Part shown: piece after piece, positions 54,830 to 64,000 of the stretch
Position numbering within the stretch: the stretch's first letter is position 1
How the letters are laid out: every line of letters begins with the position of its first letter
NCBI GenBank assembly: GCA_963682025.1
Contig: OY821520.1
Location: 179,308,626 to 179,372,625, forward strand
DNA length: 64,000 nt
Origin: Cordilura impudica
Lineage: Eukaryota > Arthropoda > Insecta > Diptera > Scathophagidae
Reading direction: 5' to 3'
Made by a program: the position numbers and the translations under genes
Notes under the pieces: model-generated
Seen by the model: only the letters and a program-made list of their open reading frames with translations
Told to the model about the DNA's origin: nothing
The model's database searches: none

Positions 54830-56380
54830 GTCGGAGTAGGTAAGAGTCGGCATCGCCATTAGAAAAATTGCAAGTGTCGGAGTCGGTAGCTTTGATCATC
54901 TACTCCGCAGCCCTGTCTAGTATGAATAGAAGAATATTTGATTTAATATAAAGTAGAGGACAACATTGAATTTATAATTAAAAAACACGCACTCGGCGGT
55001 TATGTTCAAAAACTCAGGGATGCAGTGCACTGTGTTGATATTAGAAAAATATGTTATGATTAGGAGGAAGGAGGGAGAAGTGTTTGTGGATATTTGACTT
55101 GAATTTATCTAATTGTAAGTGACAGGATAGAACTCAGCGGGAAATTTATTTCACATATGGCATGTGCGGCTAATAAACGCGTTTTTCTCGGTAATGCGTT
55201 GTGCAATCCATTGTACATACTCTGCAACTGTATGAGATCTACTAGATGAGCGAGTGGTGCGAAGAAAAATAAGTGCTCTAAGGATGAGTCCACTTTGCTC
55301 ATGGAACCCTTCCATCAATTTTAAAACTTTATGAAACCCCTAAAAATTTTTTTAAAAAATAGAAAGCCGGCCAAATGGTTTTTTTTCATCGAATTGTGTA
55401 GTTACTTCTTAAAATTTCAGTTACAATTTTTATTAACAAATTACATATATTTTAGTGTGACGAATGCACAATTCTCTTTTTTTGCAATTGAGTTTTCTCA
55501 GTAAATTGTGAAAAAAAATCAAAGGTTGTGCACCGATTATAATGAAATAAAGGTCATTTCATTCGAAATGTGTTTAACTAAATGCTTTAAGACCAAACTT
55601 GTGATCTATGTCGGATTTTTATTTTTACGAATTTTTAGTGAACAAAAAAAATTTTTTTTTTTAATTGTTCTTTTTTTTTCTCAAAACTTCCACGATATCT
55701 CCGAAACTGTTGGGCAAATGTAAAACCAATGTAAGCACCGCTTAAAGATAATATTGTTGACGAGTTTTTGATTTTTTTAAACTGAATATGATGACCGTTT
55801 TCAAGTTATTCCAATATTTGTAGTGGAATTGCCTTAATTTATGACATAACGGTATATCGCGAAAAGACGAGCTCCCAAATAACTTCAAAAACAACATTCA
55901 GTTCTTAATCAGCAAAAACTTTGTTCCCTTGTGTAATTATCCAACCTATAAAATAACTGTACAAAGTGGTACCTACACCTTCTAGATGCATACTTATGGG
56001 TTATCAAAGTTGAAATTTGTTAACGGCATGAAATAAATCATGTTTATGTTAACTAAAAAACTTAATTTTTAACAATTTTATATTTTTGTTTCTTTTTCTA
56101 GTTTTTTATATTTTAAAATTATTATCCATAAAAAAGAAATACAAAAAAAATTATTTTCCATCGAAGTTGAAAAATAGTGAAAAAAAATTGACAAGTGGTA
56201 AATAGCGATTTACCTGGAGAATCACAAAGCAAACTGAAACTGGATAAAATTCCCTAAAAATTGTGTGTTATTTTGAAAACTGAAAATCGGTCAACTTTGA
56301 AGGGTTATATCTTCTAACTAGAAAACTGATTTTATTAAAGGTAGCAAATTTGTAATCTTTGAACAATTTCCTATATGATG
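54830..56380. other. No supported gene
   Basis: AT-rich. It has a 'gagtcggagtaggtaagagtcgg...gtcggagtcggtagc' motif at 54828-54890, common in insect repeats and also seen near 44806. A minus-strand frame at 55105-55302 looks faintly like a LINE C-terminus but is too weak to call. Confidence 0.5.
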
Positions 56381-56382
56381 AG

Positions 56383-56661
56383 TTATTCAAAATATCGTAA
56401 GTCCACTTGAAATGTTTGATTTGTTCTAAGGGCGCCACTGTGCGACAAGGGAAGCTTCATCAATACGAAATTGGTTCTTGTCCCTTGCCTAAAAGATTGG
56501 GGAATCTTTTCAATTCGCTTTGTTTGTTGGGTTAGTCCATTAAAATAATTATTGCGTTCATATTTTATATATTCATAGAGATATTTTGTTGAAGTCTCCG
56601 TCGATGAACCAGAAGATGGCTTCGACGACTTCGACATGGACCCCCATGCACAAGTGCACAA
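56383..56661 (-). CDS. Small unrecognised open frame
   Basis: 92 codons: a Ser-rich start (SKSSKPSSGSSTETS), then a polar middle and a cleaner end, HSGALRTNQTFQVDLRYFE. I do not recognise it. The Ser-rich start and ordered end look more protein-like than nearby frames. No promoter, intron or neighbour supports it. It could be a chance frame. Confidence 0.2.
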   Translation of the reverse strand: MCTCAWGSMSKSSKPSSGSSTETSTKYLYEYIKYERNNYFNGLTQQTKRIEKIPQSFRQGTRTNFVLMKLPLSHSGALRTNQTFQVDLRYFE

Positions 56662-56664
56662 TTT

Positions 56665-57535
56665 ATTGTGTTTTTAAAAATATATTAACAAATATCTAGA
56701 GTAAAAAAAAAAATTGTGTTGTTCTATATAAATTTGAATAAAATATAATAAAGTGAAAGTGGTGTTGGAGTGCAATAATAACTTTAAAAATTTGTTACGG
56801 AAAATGTAGTTGTTCGTGTGTTTACATTGCCACCATTTTTTCACAAACGTGAATAACTTATTCACAATTTAGAAAAAAAAAGTTTTTTAATATATTTGAT
56901 GAATTATTTAATTTAAAATTCAATTCTGCTACGCGCGCGTTTATAGTACTGCTGCGGATATAGTACGTGAGTAAGTATTGCATGGAATTATTAGTGCAAT
57001 TGAAAACGAACAAAAATAACTGCTTTTGTGAAAACAAGTGATAGTTAAAGTAACTAAAAAGAGAAAAAGTGATATTTTTTCGTAACATCACAATTTACTT
57101 GTTTGCCTGAAAATAAAATTTTGTGAGAAAATTTAGTGTTTGTCAATTACTGCCCCATGGTAAACTCGACTAAATTAGGATTGATAACGAAATTCGTGCA
57201 CTCTCATTTTTAATTCATACTACGTATAATTAAAGTGAAATCTCACTATACCGTAGTGAGCCGAATTTTAAATAAAAAATTTTCAAGCATTGAAATTTTT
57301 TCATACATTGAAATTTTTTTTTCATAAATTATTTTGTGTCTGACTTTTCCTTTTTGGTTTACAAATTTTGTAAATACAGACAAATTCAAGCACTTCATTT
57401 CGTAGTGTACTTCAAATGAAATTTGAAATTTAAGAAAAATTAGATATTCTTGGCAACTACTGCTCCGTGGTAAACTGAACTGATATTTACAATTGATAAC
57501 AAGCTCATAAAGGTTCACTTTTAATTCCTACCACG
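56665..57535. repeat. AT-rich region with a 300-bp spaced duplication
   Basis: 'ctactg(c)ccatggtaaactcgact...gataac.a...tttttaattca.actacgta...gaaa(c/t)tcactataccgta' at 57150-57262 recurs at 57455-57560. The second copy leads straight into the E3 protease frame. It may be old leader or gag-side sequence of E3. Confidence 0.5.
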
Positions 57536-57538
57536 TAA

Positions 57539-57808
57539 GTGGAAACTCACTATACCGTAACTAAGGCGAATCTAAGTCATTCATTTGAATATCCAGACCT
57601 AGCAGAAATAGAGGCGACAGATATAGACAAGATTCCTTGCTACCGCATGTATGTAGAGAGAACGATAGCAGGGAAAAAAATTAGATTGCTAATTGACACG
57701 GGGGCCTCTAAAAATTATATAAAACCTTTAAAGGAATTAAACTTTGTATCAAACGTAAACAATACATTTATTGTAGTCTCTTCATGCGGCTTTTTAATGT
57801 TAACATAA
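57539..57808 (+). pseudogene. pol: E3 protease
   Basis: Frame of 89 codons. It reads LAEIEATDIDKIPCYRMYVE then the active-site block IRLLIDTGASKNYIKP. The second half of the protease is lost where foreign sequence starts near 57805. Confidence 0.8.
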
Positions 57809-57809
57809 A

Positions 57810-58097
57810 ATTTTTTTTGCTCCCCGAAAGAAGTTACTGAACCGCGCTACAGATTGACAAAACAAAGAAAAGCCATTTTTTTTTGCAATTTTTATTCTTT
57901 GCCGCTCAGAAAACAACTAAAATTAGAACAAGTTCTATTCCTGAGCGGCGCCGCTTAGACGCTCTGAAATGCCGCTCACATGCCGCTCATTGTGTGGCCA
58001 CTTCAGTAGTATTTCATATGTTTTATTTTTTTTCCGCTCATCGCTCTGCCGCTCGCCGATTTGCCGCTCATTGCGTGGCCTCGGCCTTAGTGTAAAT
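57810..58097 (+). repeat. Insert in E3 with 'gccgctca' microrepeats
   Basis: At least six scattered gccgct(c/t)(a/g) units (57901, 57949, 57971, 57981, 58050, 58063) sit in a 290-bp stretch that separates protease from RT. The base content differs from the flanks. No matching duplication was seen. Confidence 0.5.
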
Positions 58098-59217
58098 TTT
58101 TATAACACAGACGATATTGAGGTACCCCCGATATATTCTAAATTATACCCTTACCCGATGGGTGTATCGGACTTTATAAATTCCGAGATGCGAAGTATGC
58201 TTAAAGACGGCATAATTCGGCCATCCAGGTCACCGTACAATAACCCAGAATTGGGTGGTTGACAAGAAAGGTACGGACGAACAATGAAGCGTTTGGTAAT
58301 AGATTTTAGAAAGTTGAATTCAAAAACCATAGATGACAAATATCCGATACCAAATATTGCGGTTATTCTATCAAATCTCGGGAACGCTAAGTTTTTCACA
58401 ATCCTTGATTTGAAATCGGGATTCCACCAAATTTTGCTGGCTGAGAAAGATAGGTAAAAGACAGCATTTTCGGTAAACAATGGAAAGTATGAGTTTTGTA
58501 GGCTCCCCTTTGGGCTGAAGATCGCGCCTAGTATTTTTCAAAGAGCAATAGATGACGTGCTCCGAGATCAAATTGGGAAATCATGTTATGTTTATGTTGA
58601 TGATGTAATCATCTTCTCAGAAAGTATGGAATAGCATGTTGAGCATATAGCACGGGTGTTGGATAGGTTAAATGAGGCTAACATGAGAGTTTCACGCGAG
58701 AAGTCAAATTTTTTTATAAAACAGGTTGAGTATCTGGGATTTTTGGTATGCGAAAGGGGCATTAAAACGAGTCCTAGCAAAATAGAAACAATTAAAAACT
58801 ATGAGCAGCCCACCACACTGTTTAATGTTCGTTCCTTCTTGGGATTGGCAGAACTGCAATGTAAGCGTTAGCCGGTCAAAGAAAAGGGTTCTCGTATCTG
58901 AAGACTTCTTATTGCTCTATCCGGACTACAAGATGTCATTTGACCTGACAACGGATGCTTCATCTTTGGGTATTGGGGCGGTCCTGTCGCAAGATGGAAA
59001 ACCCATTACCATGATATCCAGAACCCTGAAAGATTCCGAATTAAATTTTTCAACCAACGAGCGAGAGTTGCTTGCTATAGTGTGGGCTATAAAATGTCTC
59101 AGAAACTATCTGTACGGTGTAAGAAATTTGAATATTTACACTGACCATCAGCCACTTACGTTCGCGGTTTCAGATCGAAACTCAAACGCGAAAATAAAAG
59201 ATAGAAGGCATTTATAG
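58098..59217 (+). pseudogene. pol: E3 reverse transcriptase and RNase H
   Basis: RT: MLKDGIIRPSRSPYNN (58195), VIDFRKLNSKTIDDKYPIP (58300), TILDLKSGFHQI (58400), LPFGLKIAPSIFQRAIDDVL (58505) and the catalytic YVYVDDVIIFSE (58585). Stops include 58456 and 58632. After SFLGLA (58840) a deletion joins to the RNase H side: FDLTTDASSLGIGAVLSQDG (58940), NERELLAIVWAIKCLRNYL (59055) and TDHQPLTFAVSD (59140). The frames 58656-58871 and 58801-59217 overlap. Inactive. Confidence 0.85.
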
Positions 59218-60400
59218 ACGAACATAAGGCACAGATTTTCTATAAGCCTAGAAGGGAAAACTTTGTCGCGGATGCTCTATCGCGACAAAACATTCATGCT
59301 CTTGAAGAGGCTGCACAGTCTGCACAGTGAACAATCCCTGACCTACACGATTGAATCAACTGAAAAGCCTGTAAATTGTTTTCAAAACCAGATAATAATA
59401 GAACAGAGCGAAGTTCCCTCGACACGTACGCTAATTATGTTTGGTGAGAAAACCAGACATCTCATAAACTTTTCCAATAAGGAAAACCTAATGCAGATAG
59501 TCTACGATGCAGTTTAAAAAAGATGTAGTAAATGCGATTCACTGCGAACTGCCAATACTGGCATTCATACAGAATAACCTAGTGAAAATTTTTCCAACAA
59601 CAACTTTTTGGCATGCAAGCCGAATGGTGATTGATATATTTAAATAAAGTGAACAAAAGGAAATAATAGTCACCGAACATAACAGGGCGAATAGAGCCGC
59701 TTCGTTTAGCTAACGAAATTGTCGCAAATTGCAAAATTTGCAGAAAAGCTAAATACGACCGAATACGGCGAAATATTACACATCGACATATATTCCACAG
59801 ATAAAAATTTTTTTCTAAACTGTATTGACAAGTTTTCAAAATTTGCGATAGTTCAACCCATTGACTCTAGAACAATAGTAGATATAGCTATATAATCTTA
59901 CAGTTAATGAATTTCTACCCCCACGTAAAAACGGCATATTGCGGTCTCTTTTATCAAATCACTTTGACGTGCAAATTGTAAATGCGCCACCGCACCACAG
60001 CACATCGAATGGGCAGGTGGAAAGATTTAATAGTACTCTTGTGGAAATTGCAAGATGTTTGAAAATCGAAAGAAATTTAAATGACACAGTCGAACTGATA
60101 CTTCAAGCGACAATAGAGTACAACAAGACTATCCACTCGGTGACGAAAAAAACGGCCCATTGACATAGTCCATGCATTCCCGCCGGAAATCGAGGCAGAG
60201 ATTAGGGAAAGGGTAAATAGGGCCCAGGACGTTCAAATGCAAAGACTGAATGAGACAAGACAGAATAGAACCTTCCAAAGGGGTGCCAAAGTACTTGTAA
60301 AAACAAACAGGAGATTGGGAAATAAACTAACACCCCTCTATTTAGAGGAGGAAATAGAAGCCGATCTGGGAACAACGGTTCTAATAAAAGGACAATTTAA
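59218..60400 (+). pseudogene. pol: E3 integrase
   Basis: A spacer with ADALSR-like sequence (59265) follows RNase H. The zinc part is poor (TEHNRANRA near 59675, CKICRKAKYDR near 59735). The core shows GEILHIDIYSTD (59770) and PPHHSTSNGQVERFNSTL (59980, the catalytic Glu), with several stops and a deletion between. The C-terminal basic part (NETRQNRTFQRGAKVLVKTNRRLGNKL, 60245-60330) runs into env. Confidence 0.8.
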
Positions 60401-60420
60401 GATTAGTTTCTCACTTTATG

Positions 60421-60433
60421 TTTTTTCATTTAG
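60421..60433 (+). promoter_or_regulatory. Probable env splice acceptor, E3
   Basis: TTTTTTCATTTAG immediately precedes a hydrophobic signal-like start (IWIALLLVA). It is at the same place as in E1 and E2. Confidence 0.6.
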
Positions 60434-61762
60434 GATTTGGATTGCGCTGCTTCTTGTCGCGACAACAACCACCAAGCTAACCGACTATTCAAATTCAGAC
60501 TACATACCTCTGACAGATGGTGACGTAATAATCTGGCAGGGATATGAATATTTGCGGCACTCATCAAACCTTACCATGTATTCCGAAATGGCAGAGGAAA
60601 CCAAGTTGTTGACGAACCAGTCACACATCAGAAAAATACTTGACGCTGACATAGGTCATATCAGTGCGCTTTTGGAAATGGTAAACATATACCACAGACA
60701 CGCCATTAAGCATAAACATCTTGGGAACTGCTCTAAAGCAGGTCGCCGGTACCCCTGACTTTGACGACTTTGAGCAGCTAAAATTTAAACAACAGCAACT
60801 TATTGAGTCCGCTAATAGACAAGTGGTTATAAATACTCAGGCACAAGAACATATTAATAAATTATCAGATACAGCCAACGCAATTATTAGAGATTCAAAA
60901 ACTAAACAGATTGATACTGGTCACCTTTATGAAACCCTACTCGCAAGAGATCGAATCCTAATTTCAGAGCTGCAAACATTAATGTTGTCCGTCACACTTG
61001 CAAAGATTGGAATAATAAACCCAGCAATTCTTGATTCCAATGATTTAAATAAAACAATCACTGAGCTTTCTACAGGTATAACCATAACGGACCTAATGGA
61101 AAAAGCAAACGTTAAGGTCCTATTGAATGATAAATTTTTGCATTTTCTTATTAAATATCCTAAACTACGTTTAGTATGTAAAAAAATAATCTTAAAATAA
61201 TACCATTCTTGATTTTGCTTATGAAAATAACATAGCCGACTGCGGTAATCAAATGGTGTCAATTGGAAATTGTACCGCCACGCTTACAACATTCTGCAGG
61301 AAGCTGTCTCATACAACATGCGTACAGCAACTTCATTCTGGCGGCATAGCACATTGCACAACTCGCCCAATCCATCTTGAACCTCTAACAGTCATTGACG
61401 ATGACGTTATCATTATCAATGATGAGCAGATTGTAACTGGAACGTTTCTTCTCACATTTGACGACGAGGTCAGGGTCAACGACTCCTTATATCGAAACCT
61501 GAAGAACTATGTAGAAAAGTCTCCAGGCCCAGCATCCTCAACGCTTCTCAACATAACAAGCCACCAAGATATACTGAGCCTGCCGTACTTAAAAAGGCTA
61601 AGTATGGAAAATTCACAGTACATTAATGAGATTGGAAGGGGACTGGTAAAATGGCCTGGGTTGGCCGCGATTACCTTTTTGGTCGTTTGCTACACCTCTT
61701 TCAAGCTTTACAAAAAAACATCAGAGGGCTGGACGCCAAAACAACATTCAAGATTTAATTGA
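60434..61762 (+). pseudogene. env: E3 envelope glycoprotein
   Basis: A hydrophobic signal-like start is followed by an N-terminal domain (to about 60700), a basic region at the expected cleavage site, then in another frame GTPDFDDFEQLK and a helical stretch (60721-61200). A stop at 61198 and a frame change lead to a Cys-containing ectodomain, a membrane segment (about 61655-61700, LAAITFLVVCYTSF) and a short tail ending at 61760. Two or more breaks prevent expression. It is more diverged from E1 and E2 than those are from each other. Confidence 0.8.
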
Positions 61763-61796
61763 TAGCCTCAAGAAGTCCGAGGACGTCCTTCACTTA

Positions 61797-61808
61797 AACG
61801 AGGGAGGA
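61797..61808 (+). other. E3 polypurine tract
   Basis: AACGAGGGAGG precedes the AGTTAACAC LTR start. Confidence 0.65.
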
Positions 61809-62128
61809 GTTAACACATTCACTCAGCAACAATTTGGTTGCCAAGTTAAACACGCATAGTAGGTCATGCCCATAGTGTACCATCAGCGGTTTTTGCGTAT
61901 GTTACATAACAACACAATGATCACTGCTTTGGCTGACAATGTTGTGGACGTTGCTTGCTCAATACATGGCCCCATACACAAGTGCAAGAGCAGCAGTTTG
62001 AAGACACGGGTATAGCTTTAGTTATAACTAATATTATTTTGCAGTTTTAGAGTTAGTTCTAATTTGAAATTCAATCAATAAAGATTTTTTATTAAAACTT
62101 CTACATAAATATTAAACAATAACCAGGA
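61809..62128 (+). repeat. E3 3' LTR (probable extent)
   Basis: It starts AGTTAACAC after the polypurine tract, has AATAAAG near 62080 and ends near AATAAC at about 62127. The end is uncertain because no 5' LTR is present. Confidence 0.5.
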
Positions 62129-62129
62129 C

Positions 62130-62515
62130 GTACAAAGAGATATTCTTTTGTTTCCCTCTACCCCCTCTTTGTCTTATTATCTATAAAGTGTGCATGAGCT
62201 TTAAAAATGCAGAGCCAGATGAGAGGAGACTCAGCGTCAGCGCAAAAATGCATTAACAGAATGCAATAACAATAGAAATTTACAAGACACAAACTACAAC
62301 AAACAATACGCAAGAGCACGATCAAGCTCTCCAGCCCTTCTAGAATATGAAAAAATAAGTGCGTCGAAAAAACGACAAATACTGAGTCTGAAACAACAAA
62401 TAAAAATACACACGATAATAACACACCAAATTTACTCTAACTCAAACAACAATAACACAACAACCATACACAGTCAACACCCAGACTTCTCTCTCTTTAC
62501 CAACATCAACACAAA
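62130..62515 (+). other. Probable 5' untranslated part of a LINE
   Basis: A/C-rich sequence with 'caacaacaacaataacaacaac'-like stretches leads into the ORF1 frame at 62516. No gene is seen on either strand. Confidence 0.45.
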
Positions 62516-63713
62516 GTGAAAAAAATAAAGAGTTCAATACATAATACGTACATTGATACATCGCAAGAAACTTTACGCAAAAGCCCTCAGCAAGCAACAC
62601 CTACTGATACTCAGCACAAGATAAGTACCCCGAAAGCATCTGTACAAATCGGATTGGACAGATACATCACCGTGATGAAAAGGCAACGCAGTCCCAAATC
62701 TGCTAAAATTGCCTCATCATCGAAGCAGCTAAAAGACGATGTTGCTATTGAATGCCAAAATCATTTTTCCCTTTTGGGCGAGGTAAGTGGTGATGATCCG
62801 ACAAAAGGTAAGCCCTCTAAACCACCCTCAATATACTTACGCGAACAGAATTCCAATAATTTAGTGAGAAACTTGATGGAATTAACTGGGAAAACTCATT
62901 TTACGTTATCCCCATAAAAAAAGGTATATATATGAGACAAAAATTCAGCTCCATCACGAGGATAATTTTCGTAAAATTGTATCCTCATTCGAAAAGCAGG
63001 GTAAAAATTTTTACACCTATCAATTGAAGAGACATAAGGGCCTTCAAGTCGTTATAAAGGGTATTGATTCGTGTGTCGACCCGCTCGAATTGTAAAGTGA
63101 AATCGAAAAAAAGGATTCAAGGTTAAAGTTGTAGTACATATCAGAAACCGCGAACACATCCCACAACCTCTTTTCCATGTAGAGTCAGAACCCGGGGATA
63201 TAATATTAAAGAAAAATGAAGTGCACCCAGTCTACAATTTGATATATATCCTGCATAGAAAAATTACCGTGGAACAGCCCCATAAACTGCCAGGAGTTCG
63301 GGCATACTAGGGCATACCGCAAGCTACCATCAGTATGTGTCGTTTGTGGTGAGTTGCATATTACGAGTCAGTGTGACAAACCAAAAACAGATGATAAGGT
63401 AAAAAAGTGTAGCAACTGTGGTAAAAACCACACCGCAAATGACAGGGGCTGTCCAGTTTACTGTGCGATATGTAAAAATATGAAAACAAAGAAACATGCT
63501 TCACCCATATCGAAAACAATTTACCCGCAGTCATCAAATATTAACACAGCTGCTCCTAGAAAATGTCCAATTAATACAGACCATCCGCAAAATATTCAAT
63601 CATATGCTAATGTTGTACTTTCACACCCCGCTGTAATAAATTTAGAATGCGATCCCCCGAATAAAAATCAAAGTAAACTTGAGTCGACCCTCGATACTCT
63701 TGTTAAACGGTAA
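62516..63713 (+). pseudogene. LINE ORF1 (gag-like, zinc knuckles)
   Basis: A basic, Ser/Thr-rich N-terminal part (62516-62917) ends in the RNA-binding-like region (HFTLSP near 62900). Further frames read NFYTYQLKRHKGLQVVIKGI (63010), then a degenerate VVHIRNREHIPQPLFHVES (63130). The C-terminal frame (63354-63713, extendable upstream in CVVCGELHITSQC) has CCHC-type knuckles: CVVCGELHITSQC and CSNCGKNHTANDRGC. The final part has SYANVV. The domain order matches jockey ORF1. Confidence 0.7.
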
Positions 63714-63798
63714 ATGCATTCACGAACGCTATGAACAATATGATGCAAGAGATGATGAGAATGCAATCCATCATATTGCAAGCTATGCTTTGCAAACC

Positions 63799-64000
63799 AT
63801 GAACTGTTTGAAAATATGTTTCTGGAACGTAAACGGCTTAAGCCAGCATAAATCAATCAAATTGATATTTTGCTTATCTCTGAAACCCACTTGACTCGTA
63901 GGAGTCTTCTTTCACTGCGCGGATTCACCTTGTATGATACTAGGGATCCAAGAGGTAGAGCATGTGGTCACTCAGCTATAGTAATTAAATCCAGATTAAA
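63799..64000 (+). pseudogene. LINE ORF2 start (endonuclease)
   Basis: It reads NCLKICFWNVNGLSQHKSIK, then, after a frame change near 63855, QIDILLISETHLTRRSLLSL RGFTLYDTRDPRGRACGHSAIVI. The N-x-N and SETH (catalytic Glu) blocks are those of LINE apurinic-type endonucleases. The window ends in this domain. Confidence 0.7.

Larger units (their letters stand above)
57539..62128 (+). mobile_element. Errantivirus-like element E3, gag missing, decayed
   Basis: Protease, RT, RNase H, integrase, env, polypurine tract and 3' LTR lie in order on the plus strand. Gag and the 5' LTR are not found. Between protease and RT lies unrelated sequence (57810-58097). Many frameshifts and stops, and a deletion near 58860, show it is older than E2. 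The env is of the same class but well diverged from E1 and E2. Confidence 0.85.
62516..64000 (+). mobile_element. Jockey-like LINE, ORF1 and start of ORF2, cut by window end
   Basis: A gag-like ORF1 with zinc knuckles is followed by an endonuclease start, the order of jockey-clade LINEs. ORF1 is broken by several frame changes, so the copy is inactive. It continues beyond 64000. Confidence 0.75.

Noticed and set aside
54570..54839. 89-codon frame crossing the foldback border
   Set aside because: It spans a transposon-host junction, so it is a chimera of unrelated sequences.
55105..55302. LINE RT C-terminal fragment on the minus strand
   Set aside because: Only a vague likeness (ALPRKTRLLAAHAICEINFP). 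No catalytic motif to support it.

Overview
This is a transposon graveyard from an AT-rich insect genome, very probably a higher (brachyceran) fly. The evidence is three env-carrying errantivirus-like LTR elements, jockey-, LOA- and CR1-like LINE fragments, Tc1, hAT-like, Merlin and Harbinger-type DNA elements, and intergenic repeats of the 'cctagtccccatataa' and 'aaaagtgggcgtggcc' kinds common in fly genomes. The species cannot be named from sequence alone. I found no intact host gene, no functional tRNA or rRNA and no bacterial feature.

Layout. 1-6105: errantivirus E1 (+), 5' end cut by the window, with gag, protease, a deleted RT, integrase, env and a 3' LTR. 6106-13500: dispersed repeats, a Helitron helicase remnant (-), a decayed copy of a multicopy arthropod protein family (-) and a LINE RT fragment (+). 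13512-27797: a composite. Inverted repeats of about 400-490 bp (TAGGSCGGGTC ends) flanked by an identical 8-bp gtatatat define a DNA transposon. It carries a spliced transposase-like gene (-) and a minisatellite block, and a complete second errantivirus E2 (-, 18665-27173, target duplication ggta) is inserted in the transposase N-terminal coding region. 27803-29428: Tc1-like element with a broken transposase. 29870-34850: LINE fragments, an integrase remnant, a TAGGATGGGTC repeat and a tRNA-derived SINE. 36500-44490: a decayed jockey-like LINE, a second LINE interrupted by a 1.37-kb inverted-repeat element that carries only a Myb/SANT-like gene, then a CR1-like LINE. 44600-51050: a MITE cluster with three Harbinger-type copies (TTA/TAA target duplications), two other inverted-repeat elements, and hAT and Merlin transposase fragments. 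51596-54825: an errantivirus scrap split by a 2.87-kb foldback element (8-bp duplication gtgaccgt). 57539-62128: errantivirus E3 (+), without gag. 62460-64000: a jockey-like LINE running off the window.

How the parts work together. Each errantivirus has the order gag-pol-env. All three have a pyrimidine-tract splice acceptor just before env, as expected for a spliced env message. E2 also shows a T TTT TTA heptamer positioned exactly for a -1 gag-pol frameshift, while the same spot in E1 has one more T and reads straight through. The big transposon at 13512-27797, the foldback at 51802-54669 and the repeat at 34004 all start TAGG, and the first two have 8-bp duplications. They may belong to one transposase system, and this is the best candidate in the window for something not yet described.
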